A stretch of DNA of 37,042 nt from the NCBI GenBank assembly GCA_009930275.1, contig RZYP01000014.1, positions 1 to 37,042 of the forward strand. The letters run 5' to 3'. The first letter of the stretch is position 1, and every line of letters begins with the position of its first letter. This DNA is from Negativicutes bacterium. GTDB lineage: Bacteria; Bacillota_C; Negativicutes; Acidaminococcales; Acidaminococcaceae. The notes beneath the pieces were generated by a model. It saw only the letters and a program-made list of their open reading frames with translations. It did no database searches and was not told where the DNA came from. Made by a program: the position numbers and the translations under genes. Below, one piece after another: positions 5,430-13,757 of this stretch.

Positions 5430-7811
5430 TTATTTGTTTTTTGCGGCTTCGACTGCTTTTTCTGCCAGCCTTACGGCCTGCACGCCATCAGCGGCATACA
5501 TATCGGCCTTGATTTCTTTGGCATAATCAGCCGTCAAAACAGCACCGCCGACCATGATTTTCGCATCTGTACCTTCTTGGCGCATCAATTCTATCGTTTC
5601 TTCCATACTGCCAAGCGTTGTTGTCATCAAGGCACACAAGCCTATAATATCCGGCCTTTCCTTTTGTACCTCTGCCAAAATAGTTTCCGGCGCAACATCC
5701 TTGCCCAAATCAACAACAGCAAACCCGCTGTTGCTGAGCAAAGCACTGACGATATTCTTGCCAAGATCATGGATGTCGCCCTTAACCGTTGCCAACACAA
5801 CTTTGCCCGCATAAGGCATATCCTCAGCACTCAATTTTGTGCGCAAAGCATCGAAAGCCTTCTTCATTGCCTCCGCCGCGAGCATAACCTGCGGCAGGAA
5901 GGTTCTCCCCGCGCCAAAATCTTCACCGACAAGATGCATGCCCTTAACCAGAGCGCCCGCCGTTATTTCTGCAGCTGTAAAACCTTTGTCAAAAGCAGCT
6001 AGTGCCAGCACTGCAGCTCTTTCTTTCTCGCCGGTCATAACCGACTGGCACAGACTCGTCAAAAGGTCGCCATTATCTACGTCACCGACAGCCGGCGCTG
6101 CAATATTTTTCTCAACATAATTCTTGCTATAATTTATACCCTGGCTGTCAGTTCCCTTAATAACCTTGGACGCCGCAGTCATCGTTTGTATTTTTTCCGA
6201 ACACGGATTGATAATCGGTGCATCCAAGCCACTGGCTAAAGCCATCAGGTAGAAGGCAGTATTTATATCTTCGCGTCCCGGCAAACCAAAGGATACATTG
6301 CTGAGTCCCATCGTCGTCGGATAACCAAGTTCTTGGCGGTAGGCCTGCAAAGTCCGCAGTGTTTCGCTCGGAGCCTGACCGTCAGACGCCGCAGTAAGGA
6401 CCAAGGGATCAAGCATAAAATCAGTATCAGTCAAGCCCGCTGCTTTGCCTTCCGCCACCAGCCTTTGAGCAATCGCCAGTCTTTCTTCCGCTGTTTTAGG
6501 CAGTCCTTTTTCCTCTAAAGGCAGCACAAGCACTGCTGCGCCGTATTTTTTAGCCAAGGCAAAAACTTTTTCTTTGACTCCCGGCTTATCGCTGACCGAA
6601 TTAATAAGCGCCCTGCCCGGGAAGTTGCGCAGACCTGCCTCAATTACCTCAGGGTCAGTGCTGTCAACGGAAAATGGCGCATCTACCAGCATCGAAACTG
6701 CTTCGATAACTTCCTTCATCAACGGTTTCTGGTCTACACCAGGCACACCCATGTTAATATCCAGCACTTCCGCACCAGCCTGCACCTGGTTGAGTGCTTC
6801 GCGTTTGACGACGGTAAGGTCGCCCTTTTTAATGTCTGCCGCCATCGCTTTGCGTCCGCTCGGATTAATGCGTTCGCCAATTAAGACCGTCGGATGTTTT
6901 TCACCGAGCCAGACCGTTTTCGTTCTGGAGGCCAGACGAACGCCTTGCGGCAAAGGCTGGCGGGTCCCAATAGTCAAACCTTGCGCTGCTTCCTTAATAG
7001 CTCGGATGTGTTCAGTCGTTGTACCGCAGCAACCTCCTATGATGCTCGCTCCGGCTTCTGCCAATTTTGGCACCCAGGCCGCCATTTCGGCGGGAGACAA
7101 CGGGAAAATAGTTTTACCGTCGCGCAATACCGGCAAACCGGCGTTGGGCTGAACACTTATCGGCAATGTAGTCGCTTGCGCCAGTTCCTTGACGAGAGGC
7201 AGAAGCTGCTCCGGCCCCAAGGAACAATTCATGCCAATAACCGAAATGCCCATTGGCTCCAGAATTGCTGCTGCAGTTCTTGGATCAGTGCCGGTAACGG
7301 TTCGTCCCTGCGCATCATAGGTCAACTGGCAGATAATCGGCAGATTGGTTACGGCTTTAGCAGCCAGCACGCCGGCACGCATTTCCTGAATATCAATGAT
7401 TGTTTCAAATAAAATATAGTCGACGCCAGCCGCCGCCAAAGCCTTGATCTGACGGGCATAGGCCTCGCAAGCTTCCTCAAAGCCAAGGTCGCCCAAAGGC
7501 GCTATCAAACGTCCGCTTGGACCTATATTGCCGGCAATCTGCATTCCAGGCTGCAAAGCAGCTATCGCCGCTTTTACGCCGGCTGTGTTGATTTTCTCAG
7601 TTTCCTTTACCAGTCCGAAATGGCTCAACTTCAAAGGATTGGCGCCAAAAGTATTGCATTCCAGAATATCGGCACCGGCCTCGGCATATTGCCTATGTAT
7701 TTCCGTAACCGCCTCCGGATGCGACACCGAAGCGTATTCCGGACACGGCTGATCAGCAATCCCCAGTGCCTGCAGCGTTGTTCCCATTGCACCTTCAAAA
7801 ATCTTTATCAT
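5430..7811 (-). CDS. metH: cobalamin-dependent methionine synthase, core domains
   Basis: The enzyme moves a methyl group from methyltetrahydrofolate to homocysteine through cobalamin. The homocysteine domain (residues about 1-285) starts with FEGAMGTTLQALG and holds the zinc cysteines in GMNCSLGPE and IIGGCCGTTTEHI. The pterin-binding domain (about 305-560) begins IGERINPSGRKA and contains AEVLDINMGVPGVD. A helical cap and the cobalamin domain end the protein; GDIHDLGKN (His about 681) is the lower-axial-ligand motif. It is 793 residues, against about 1200 for E. coli MetH, because the reactivation domain is absent and encoded by the upstream gene. The frame opens at a TTG at 7838; the best ribosome-site spacing (AAGGGATG, 7 bases) favours ATG 7811, while ATG 7817 overlaps the upstream stop as ATGA. 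Confidence 0.93.
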   Translation of the reverse strand: MIKIFEGAMGTTLQALGIADQPCPEYASVSHPEAVTEIHRQYAEAGADILECNTFGANPLKLSHFGLVKETEKINTAGVKAAIAALQPGMQIAGNIGPSGRLIAPLGDLGFEEACEAYARQIKALAAAGVDYILFETIIDIQEMRAGVLAAKAVTNLPIICQLTYDAQGRTVTGTDPRTAAAILEPMGISVIGMNCSLGPEQLLPLVKELAQATTLPISVQPNAGLPVLRDGKTIFPLSPAEMAAWVPKLAEAGASIIGGCCGTTTEHIRAIKEAAQGLTIGTRQPLPQGVRLASRTKTVWLGEKHPTVLIGERINPSGRKAMAADIKKGDLTVVKREALNQVQAGAEVLDINMGVPGVDQKPLMKEVIEAVSMLVDAPFSVDSTDPEVIEAGLRNFPGRALINSVSDKPGVKEKVFALAKKYGAAVLVLPLEEKGLPKTAEERLAIAQRLVAEGKAAGLTDTDFMLDPLVLTAASDGQAPSETLRTLQAYRQELGYPTTMGLSNVSFGLPGREDINTAFYLMALASGLDAPIINPCSEKIQTMTAASKVIKGTDSQGINYSKNYVEKNIAAPAVGDVDNGDLLTSLCQSVMTGEKERAAVLALAAFDKGFTAAEITAGALVKGMHLVGEDFGAGRTFLPQVMLAAEAMKKAFDALRTKLSAEDMPYAGKVVLATVKGDIHDLGKNIVSALLSNSGFAVVDLGKDVAPETILAEVQKERPDIIGLCALMTTTLGSMEETIELMRQEGTDAKIMVGGAVLTADYAKEIKADMYAADGVQAVRLAEKAVEAAKNK

Positions 7812-7813
7812 CG

Positions 7814-8500
7814 TCATCCATCCCTTCGCAACTCGCAATCAAGTTTTGCACAATTTTGACAACCTTTGGCAGCCTTTTCTTCCATATAATCAGGGCAAAG
7901 CCCGATAATCGCCGTAATGCTTTTCCTTGGCATCAGCATCAAAGAATCGGTCAGGGTAATACCAATCGCTTCCGCATTGGCCAGCGCTACTACCTTCTTC
8001 TGCTCACGCAGGTCCCAATCACCGTAGCCGGGGCTGAAGCGGAAGGTCATTTTCAATCCTTGTCCTTGGAACTTGCCAGCCAGTAACGTTTCAAGTGCAT
8101 CGGCAGTCTGTTCGACCGCTGCGGTCGCTGCCGCATCAATCAAAAGCCCCAGCGCATATTCCCCCCTGGCGAAAGCAGCACTTGCGGCTTCTTCGACCAT
8201 ATCGCCCACTGTTGCCGCCAAAAAAATCACCTGTTCGGCGTTAGCAAGATGTTTCCTCAGGCTTTTACTCGCAATAATATACTTCTCATCAGCGCCTACA
8301 ACGCCCTTTTCGCAGTCATAAAGATAAAGACTCCAGACAGTTTGCGGCGACTTTAAGGTCAGAACAAGACTCGCGGCCTCATCAACAATTTTTTCAGGAA
8401 ACTGCTGTCCATTTCTTATACCGGCATACCTTTTCATTTCGCTGCGGTCAATGGTGGTTAAAATTGGCCGATAAATATTCAATTTATGTAAAGCATCCAT
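7814..8500 (-). CDS. methionine synthase reactivation-domain protein
   Basis: The 228-residue protein corresponds to the AdoMet-dependent activation domain of MetH as a separate chain. The key region RFSPGYGDWDLREQK is the variant of the domain's RxxPGY motif seen in split enzymes, followed by LTDSLMLMPRKSITAIIGL. An Ala-rich helix (AAATAAVEQTADALE) precedes it. The C-terminus ends in a cysteine cluster, CQNCAKLDC, typical of these stand-alone forms and possibly a metal site. It is needed to re-methylate oxidised cob(II)alamin. The stop lies at the metH start, so the two are translationally coupled. The ribosome site is weak (GAGATGG). Split MetH of this kind is known, for example in Thermotoga. 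Confidence 0.88.
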   Translation of the reverse strand: MDALHKLNIYRPILTTIDRSEMKRYAGIRNGQQFPEKIVDEAASLVLTLKSPQTVWSLYLYDCEKGVVGADEKYIIASKSLRKHLANAEQVIFLAATVGDMVEEAASAAFARGEYALGLLIDAAATAAVEQTADALETLLAGKFQGQGLKMTFRFSPGYGDWDLREQKKVVALANAEAIGITLTDSLMLMPRKSITAIIGLCPDYMEEKAAKGCQNCAKLDCELRRDG

Positions 8501-8524
8501 CTCATCAACTCATTTCGCGATTAA

Positions 8525-8570
8525 ATAAAGAAACCGCTTGTCGTAGTATCATTAATTCTACAACAAGCGG
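8525..8570 (-). terminator. intrinsic terminator after the LysM gene
   Basis: On the minus strand CCGCTTGTTGTAG (8570-8558) pairs with CTACGACAAGCGG (8546-8534), with one G-U pair, followed by TTTCTTTATTT. Confidence 0.85.
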
Positions 8571-8608
8571 CAGTTTTTAGCAATAATTCATACTAAGTCC
8601 ATATGTTT

Positions 8609-8896
8609 TTATTTTTGTGCCAAATATTCACCATGCGCACGCACTGGTATCAAAAGCTTCTGTCCAGGCAGCAAATAAGTGTTGTTTTCGAGTTTATTCA
8701 CTTCACAGATACGATATACAACGGCACGAATGTCTTCGCCGTCTTCAGCCCAACGATCGGCAATAGCCCACAAGGTGTCTCCGCCATGAACCACTACCTG
8801 CTCGTGTCGCCAATGGGTAGAAGCCTCCATCGTTACCATATTGTACCCCGTATATATTGCGATGCTCATGCACAACGCTAATAAAATTTTTCTCAT
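8609..8896 (-). CDS. LysM-domain membrane protein, YneA-like SOS division inhibitor
   Basis: The 95-residue protein has an N-terminal membrane anchor (KILLALCMSIAIYTGYNMV) and a single LysM peptidoglycan-binding domain (HGGDTLWAIADRWAE to NTYLLPGQKLLIPV). This is the size and plan of YneA, the SOS-induced suppressor of division in Bacillus. AAGGCGG lies 7 bases before ATG 8896; an upstream in-frame ATG lacks a good site. The promoter TTGCCA, 17 bases, TAACAT is bracketed by LexA-type sites at 8974-8987 and 8914-8927, so induction by DNA damage is expected. lexA itself, the usual yneA neighbour, is not in the window. The name is inferred from architecture and operator, not overall identity. 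Confidence 0.72.
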   Translation of the reverse strand: MRKILLALCMSIAIYTGYNMVTMEASTHWRHEQVVVHGGDTLWAIADRWAEDGEDIRAVVYRICEVNKLENNTYLLPGQKLLIPVRAHGEYLAQK

Positions 8897-8913
8897 TTTT
8901 ACGCCGCCTTCCA

Positions 8914-8927
8914 TAAACACTTGTTCG
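8914..8927. promoter_or_regulatory. candidate LexA (Cheo) box, downstream of the -10
   Basis: TAAACACTTGTTCG against the Gram-positive consensus CGAAC-N4-GTTCG has two mismatches, both at the left end. It sits between the -10 and the start codon. Confidence 0.5.
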
Positions 8928-8935
8928 TTATTTGT

Positions 8936-8964
8936 ATGTTAACACGAACATATGCGTTTGGCAA
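8936..8964 (-). promoter_or_regulatory. promoter of the LysM gene
   Basis: On the minus strand TTGCCA (8964-8959), a 17-base spacer and TAACAT (8941-8936). The spacer contains an imperfect LexA-like half site, ATGTTCG, within 8945-8958. Confidence 0.6.
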
Positions 8965-8973
8965 GAGCAAAAA

Positions 8974-8987
8974 CGAAAATTTGTTCG
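8974..8987. promoter_or_regulatory. candidate LexA (Cheo) box
   Basis: CGAAAATTTGTTCG matches CGAAC-N4-GTTCG at nine of ten defined positions, and lies just upstream of the -35 of the LysM gene. Confidence 0.65.
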
Positions 8988-9096
8988 CTTTTGCTTGTCT
9001 TGTCCTTTTTTAGTCCCAACTATAAGAGATTCTAATCGTTTTCTTCTTAATAATCGTTATCCTTTACATGCATTATATCACAATGTTGTGGAATAC

Positions 9097-9131
9097 AAAA
9101 GCCGGTACCACAATATATTGTGGTACCGGCT
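9097..9131 (-). terminator. intrinsic terminator of the 112-aa gene
   Basis: AGCCGGTACCACAATATATT and its complement make a perfect 32-base palindrome at 9100-9131. On the minus strand it is followed by TTTTG; it lies 27 bases after the stop at 9158. Confidence 0.85.
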
Positions 9132-9157
9132 AAAATATTTTTATTATATTTTAAATA

Positions 9158-9496
9158 TTAATTGCTTTTTTGCTTATTTTCTTCAATTTTGCCCTTCATC
9201 CAGACAAGCATTGCCAATTTGCCAAATTCATGCCAGGTCGAACAGTTCGTATTGCCTGCTATATATTCGTTCCATTTATCCTGATTGACATTTTCAACTT
9301 CCAGTAAATTCATAATACCGAAACCGCTGCGCCAAATCATATCATCCATGGAAGTAAACTTGCTGTTTTCCTTCAAGAAATCAGGGTTAAATAAGTTTTC
9401 AAAAGTCACCAGATTCAAAACCTTGCCCAGTTCAGCGTCACTCCTGAAAATATTCATATAATGTTGAAACTTTTCTTCTATTTCCGCACTTGTCAT
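9158..9496 (-). CDS. hypothetical cytosolic protein, 112 aa
   Basis: A small acidic protein beginning MTSAEIEEKFQHYMNIFRSD, probably mostly helical, with no signal peptide or membrane segment. Its middle is rich in Phe and Asn (TFENLFNPDFLKENSKF), and the end is a Lys/Glu-rich helix (WMKGKIEENKQKSN). I do not recognise a family. GGGAGG stands 10 bases before the ATG and a strong terminator follows, so it is a genuine single-gene unit. Neighbours give no hint: a SOS-type gene on one side and a 418-base gap holding repeat remnants on the other. Confidence 0.7.
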   Translation of the reverse strand: MTSAEIEEKFQHYMNIFRSDAELGKVLNLVTFENLFNPDFLKENSKFTSMDDMIWRSGFGIMNLLEVENVNQDKWNEYIAGNTNCSTWHEFGKLAMLVWMKGKIEENKQKSN

Positions 9497-9745
9497 TGTT
9501 TAAAAACCTCCCACAAAAATTCCTTATACCTATCTTTAGTAATTATACCTGCTGTCTGGTTCAAAAACAAGATTTCACTGTTACTCTAAGATTCACAATA
9601 TCCGGCAAGGGGCAAAGAGTTCCTTTGGCTGCTTCCACACGCGACAATTCGCCTGCAAGCAGTCGGTCGCTGATGTGCAGCAAGCCCGTCACTTCTTTAC
9701 CTCTTGTCTATACTAATGTTATAAAAATACCTTTATCAAACTGTA

Positions 9746-9777
9746 TTGTCATGTCGAGCGTAGTCGAGACATCTTAA
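9746..9777. repeat. partial copy of the intergenic repeat
   Basis: TTGTCATGTCGAGCGTAGTC and the following GAGACATCTTAA match the reverse complement of 5349-5380 with a C-to-T change in the loop. The internal hairpin TGTCGAGC...GTCGAGACA is conserved. Confidence 0.65.
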
Positions 9778-9865
9778 ATTTTTACAATTGCTATGGTATC
9801 GTTCATAAATTATTGGCAAACTATTAGAACTATGCTTAATGGTCAAGGGGTAAATAGTGTTAGAA

Positions 9866-9904
9866 AGACTGCCCTACCAATAAACTACATTAGTAAGATA
9901 GTCT
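9866..9904 (-). terminator. probable terminator of the GltD-like gene
   Basis: On the minus strand AGACTATCTTACTAAT pairs with ATTGGTAGGGCAGTCT. The stem has three G-U pairs and one mismatch, whereas the plus-strand form has three A-C mismatches, so the RNA structure belongs to the minus strand. The following T tract is short (TTTCTAAC). Confidence 0.55.
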
Positions 9905-9914
9905 GACAAAATCA

Positions 9915-11057
9915 TTATTTTGTTTTTGTTAAATATTTGGCGCATTCGAGTGCAGCGTCCCAGCCTTCATCAAAAGCCCATGCAACCATGCCGCCGCCCC
10001 TTCTGGCGTCGCCTGCCGCAAAAACACCTGGTTCACCTGTAGCAAAAGACCCGCTGTTAGTTGCTATAGTCCCAACAGGAGTTTTCCTGACCCCAAATTC
10101 TTCAAACACTTTTGGCTCCGGACCGCTAAAGCCCATGGCCAGCAAAACCATTTGTACAGGGATTATTTTTTCCGTACCCTCCGACTCATCATACTTCGGT
10201 AAGCCGCTTTCAGTATGAGACCACTCTACTTCGCAAATTTCAGCCTCTGCCACATGTCCGCTCGCATCGCCAAGCAACCGCTTGACTTTCGTATTATATT
10301 CCAAAGAATAATCCCCTGCAGCCAATTCGCAAAATCCTGACTGACTGATACGAGCCATATCACAGTCCTGCAATTCCACCTGCAAAACAGAACGAGCACC
10401 CTGCGCATAAGCCGTTGCCGCGCAATCCGTACCCGTATCACCGCCGCCGATAATCAGGACGTCTTTACCCTCGGCATTAATAAATGTTTCCTGAGCAAGT
10501 CCTTGATTGAGAAGGCTTCTTGTGGCCGCTGTCAAAAAATCTTTGGCATAATATATGCCTTTCAATTCATTTCCAGACAATTTTAAAGCTCGTGGTTCAG
10601 TACTCCCTGTGCATATTACTACGGCTGCAAACTGCGCTCTGATTTCTACCCAACTGATATCCAAGCCAACAGCTGTATTGAGTCGAAACTCAACGCCGGC
10701 TTCTTCCAGTCCTTTTATTTTAGACAATAATATTTCTTTAGAAAGTTTGATGTTAGGCACTCCATAGATTAAAAGGCCTCCTGGTCTGTCATCACGTTCA
10801 AACACCGTGACCTTGAAGCCCAACTGATTTAATACGTCACTGCAGCCGAGACCTGCAGGTCCCGAACCAATTACGGCAACTTTTACACCACCATTAGCAT
10901 GAGGAAACTTTGCCGAATTCACTTTGTATGAAAACGCTTTGGTAAGAATAAAATCTTCCAGTTCACGGTCTTCTGCCCACAGCTTGAGCCTTGGCGATAA
11001 AGCAAGCTGCAAAAAAGTTTCCCGAGTAACAGGAAAAGCGTATGGTTCTTTGTTCAT
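9915..11057 (-). CDS. GltD-like FAD/NADPH oxidoreductase lacking the N-terminal Fe-S domain
   Basis: The 380-residue flavoprotein has the FAD-binding site VAVIGSGPAGLGC, the GltD-type GGLLIYGVPNIKLSK loop, the NAD(P)-binding site DVLIIGGGDTGTDCAATA and the closing FAD motif GVFAAGDARRGGGMVAWA, as in the small subunit of glutamate synthase. GltD and its relatives are about 450-490 residues, with an N-terminal cysteine-rich domain holding two 4Fe-4S clusters. Here the sequence begins about 55 residues before the first Rossmann site and has no such cysteines. No gltB-like gene is in the window. It probably transfers electrons from NADPH to an unknown partner. AAGGAGG lies 8 bases before ATG 11057; a TTG one codon upstream is possible. 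Confidence 0.82.
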   Translation of the reverse strand: MNKEPYAFPVTRETFLQLALSPRLKLWAEDRELEDFILTKAFSYKVNSAKFPHANGGVKVAVIGSGPAGLGCSDVLNQLGFKVTVFERDDRPGGLLIYGVPNIKLSKEILLSKIKGLEEAGVEFRLNTAVGLDISWVEIRAQFAAVVICTGSTEPRALKLSGNELKGIYYAKDFLTAATRSLLNQGLAQETFINAEGKDVLIIGGGDTGTDCAATAYAQGARSVLQVELQDCDMARISQSGFCELAAGDYSLEYNTKVKRLLGDASGHVAEAEICEVEWSHTESGLPKYDESEGTEKIIPVQMVLLAMGFSGPEPKVFEEFGVRKTPVGTIATNSGSFATGEPGVFAAGDARRGGGMVAWAFDEGWDAALECAKYLTKTK

Positions 11058-11121
11058 CAATGCGGCCTCCTTATACCATAGATTTGAGAGTAGCCATTAC
11101 CTATCTTTCAAATAATTAAAC

Positions 11122-12318
11122 TTAATTGGTCGTAATCCCTTCCGGAATTCCGTATGCCTTTAAAACTGTGTTGTCATATGTCAACGTGCCTGCAGAATTA
11201 ATTTGAATATTACCACGAGCTTGCATCTGTCCTGTAAAGCTTCCACCATTATAGGTTATGTTCTGATTTGAGGATATAAACCCTTTATAGACATCTATTC
11301 CGGATAAAGTAATATCGTCATTTGAAAAAATCATGGTTTTAGCGTTGTAAATGCCCCAGCTAGTTATCTTGACAGCACTGTTTGCTATTATAACGACGTT
11401 CCCTGTAATACCCAAACTCCCCTTATTTATGCCATTCTCACAAACAATAACAAAAGGCGCAACATCACCGCTTGGTCCGACAATGTTAGAAATATAATTC
11501 ATGGTATCGCTGTACATATAAAGTCTTGATCCGGCGTAACCAACTAGTTTATGCTCATTTTTCAGCCGGCTGGTATACATGGTGTCACCAGCCGGGACAG
11601 ATATTTCCCAGTTTTTATCCGACAGTTTTTGATTACCCTTTTTGGCCTCATTCTCATCGATAAACCAGGCATCGGAAATTTTGGTATATAAATTTTTATA
11701 GTAGTCTCCAGTTTGCTTATACACTTGGTTATTGTCTGCTAGTTTCAAATAATCCGGTGAAGTTACATCCGTCGCATAAACACCGCCGGAAACGCTTCCA
11801 ACGCCACTACTTGCGAAAGTAACAGTCCCGCCTGCATGCATAACACCTTCTAATGCCGTGCCGCCACTTTCGCCGCCGCTGCTGCCGCCACTGCTGCCGC
11901 CACTTTCGCTAGCTACAAAAATCATTTCTTCAGTGATAGCCTTTTTGACTTCATTTGCCGTTCCTTCGGACTTAACTATATAGGTTCTATCCGTTTCAGG
12001 AAATCCTGCCGTAGAAGAGGTAACATCAGAATTATCCGTCTTGTCCTTTAATGTCAGCTTATAGGTGCTTGCACTGCCAGCAGACGAAAGACTGGTAATT
12101 TTATCTATTTCAGACTTAATAGCGGCAGGATCGGCTGAATACGCTTTGACGTATTTTATTCCTGCCTCGGCCGCATACCAAGCCTTTTGCTCATCCATAT
12201 CCATGCTGGCGTGCTTCACCTCAGAATTCATTAAAGGCATGAAACCGATGCCGACTATAAGAAGAAACATCATGAATACAACAGATATTATTGCGGCTGA
12301 CCCTCTATTTGACTGCAT
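11122..12318 (-). CDS. PilX-like minor pilin with large C-terminal domain
   Basis: The 398-residue protein starts MQSNRGSAAIISVVFMMFLL; the hydrophobic N-terminal helix continues to residue about 30 and is followed by WYAAEAGIKYVKAYS, the usual PilX N-terminal pattern. A Gly-Ser linker (SGGSSGGSSGGESGG, about residues 140-155) separates it from a strand-rich C-terminal domain that ends in regular short strands (ITYNGGSFTGQMQARGNIQI). AAGAGGTGG precedes ATG 12318. It is the last of three linked minor-pilin genes, 41 bases after the one at 12360. Probable role: tip or initiation component of a type IV pilus or pseudopilus. No major pilin or motor gene is nearby. Confidence 0.75.
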   Translation of the reverse strand: MQSNRGSAAIISVVFMMFLLIVGIGFMPLMNSEVKHASMDMDEQKAWYAAEAGIKYVKAYSADPAAIKSEIDKITSLSSAGSASTYKLTLKDKTDNSDVTSSTAGFPETDRTYIVKSEGTANEVKKAITEEMIFVASESGGSSGGSSGGESGGTALEGVMHAGGTVTFASSGVGSVSGGVYATDVTSPDYLKLADNNQVYKQTGDYYKNLYTKISDAWFIDENEAKKGNQKLSDKNWEISVPAGDTMYTSRLKNEHKLVGYAGSRLYMYSDTMNYISNIVGPSGDVAPFVIVCENGINKGSLGITGNVVIIANSAVKITSWGIYNAKTMIFSNDDITLSGIDVYKGFISSNQNITYNGGSFTGQMQARGNIQINSAGTLTYDNTVLKAYGIPEGITTN

Positions 12319-12359
12319 GCTACACCACCTCTTGCTATTATTACAGATCAACATAAAAA

Positions 12360-13736
12360 TCATAGCAAAATATCGTCAAAGACTTCTATTGCAGTTGGAT
12401 CTCCCTTGAAAGTGCCAAACGTGCATTTGCCTTCTACTTTTAACTCTGAACCAGCACTTTCTAGCATGCCGTAAAGTTCCGAGCCATTAATAGTGCATGT
12501 GCCACCTTTAGCAAGCACTATACAATTTTCAATATTGCAGTCTGTGATATTGACTTCTGTTCCTGCGTAAATAAGAACTGCTATTTCTTTAGGTATTGTT
12601 AGTTTCGAAAGATTTACCTGCGACTTAGAATAAATTATTAAAGACCCGCTAGTTTCTCCACTTGCCAAGGCAATGCTTACATCTTTATTACTGCCGATAT
12701 TAACAGCATTTTGTGCATATATAGCATTTATACCCTTCACGTTTATGACCGTTCCTGTTGCCGACCCCCAAGAAACATTATTTGCCTGTATCTGTTGGTT
12801 CGTCGTGAAGTTTAAAGGATAAGTGTTTAAATCTACTCTGGCAGCACCAGCATCATAGGCAAAGGTGTATTTAGTTATCCTACTGTATTTTTCAATTGCT
12901 TCTTCAATGTTCATCCCATTATATGAATCAACTATGTTAATTTTTCCCGAAGGGTTGGTAATACTCGCGTTATTAGTCAGAACATCAAATGACTTACTAG
13001 ATGCAAGACTGCCATTGTTATAGTTATTGACGTTAGTAGCATTAAGAACCAGCGTAACAACGTCATCAGTTCTTATCTTTGCGTTTGCCGAGCCAAACGT
13101 CAAATTGCCGCTGGTCAGCAGTATTGGCGGCACACCGCTGTCGTCCTCGGCTTCCACACCTTTCAAAACGTCAGTAACTAAAGCATCTAACTTGCTGCCA
13201 CTTCCCGCGAAAGCATATTGATAAGGCAGATTAATATGGTACAGCGAAGAATCTGTTTCATTTATAGTAAGAGGAAAATCACTGCCGTCACCCTTAAAAG
13301 AACTGTTATCGGCGCTACTAGGGAAATATACCTCTTGCGTTGTTGTATTTATTTTTTTCGTTATCTTAATCTGTTTTTTCGCACTATCTTTCCATTCTAC
13401 GGTCATTGTCACGGAGTCATTGCTGCTGGTTGCACTATTATAAATTTTCGCCGTATATGTAGCCTTACCAGCAGTTTTAGTGTTGGCGTATGTCGGGGCG
13501 GAAATCTTGTTGCCACTAATATCATAAAACACGGCAGAAGCATTTGCATAACGCAATGTTGTTTTTAAATCATTTACAGCCGCACGTGCCTGGGCATAGA
13601 CCTCCTGCTGCTTAAAGCCTGATAACTCTGCTTTGACCGAGCTGGAAAACAGTGATACCAATGCCCCCATTATAAGCATGGTCACCAACATCCCCACCAA
13701 AACTTCTATTAGCGTAAAGCCTGCCTTTTCTTTCAT
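12360..13736 (-). CDS. PilW-like minor prepilin
   Basis: The 458-residue protein has a type III signal at its start: MKEKAG then FTLIEVLVGMLVTMLIMGAL. The peptidase cut lies between Gly and Phe, and Glu5 is in place. After the N-terminal helix (about to residue 60) comes a long strand-rich region of about 390 residues. Its last 120 residues read as short repeated strands (SLIIYSKSQVNLSKLTIPKE, NCIVLAKGGTCTINGSELYG). This tail resembles in style that of the PilX-like neighbour. Typical PilW proteins are 200-350 residues, so this one is large. ATG 13736 follows GGTGGTG. It starts 21 bases after the stop of the PilV-like gene. Confidence 0.78.
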   Translation of the reverse strand: MKEKAGFTLIEVLVGMLVTMLIMGALVSLFSSSVKAELSGFKQQEVYAQARAAVNDLKTTLRYANASAVFYDISGNKISAPTYANTKTAGKATYTAKIYNSATSSNDSVTMTVEWKDSAKKQIKITKKINTTTQEVYFPSSADNSSFKGDGSDFPLTINETDSSLYHINLPYQYAFAGSGSKLDALVTDVLKGVEAEDDSGVPPILLTSGNLTFGSANAKIRTDDVVTLVLNATNVNNYNNGSLASSKSFDVLTNNASITNPSGKINIVDSYNGMNIEEAIEKYSRITKYTFAYDAGAARVDLNTYPLNFTTNQQIQANNVSWGSATGTVINVKGINAIYAQNAVNIGSNKDVSIALASGETSGSLIIYSKSQVNLSKLTIPKEIAVLIYAGTEVNITDCNIENCIVLAKGGTCTINGSELYGMLESAGSELKVEGKCTFGTFKGDPTAIEVFDDILL

Positions 13737-13757
13737 TACCCCATTCACCACCAATAA

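Larger units (their letters stand above)
9497..9914. other. 418-base region without a convincing gene
   Basis: It holds the promoter side of the 112-aa gene, a short minus-strand open stretch (9561-9707) that reads like an eroded gene end, a partial copy of the dispersed repeat (9746-9777) and the terminator hairpin at 9866-9904. I see no full gene or RNA in it. Confidence 0.6.

Noticed and set aside
6574..7152. 192-codon plus-strand frame inside metH
   Set aside because: Antisense to conserved MetH motifs; a by-product of codon composition.
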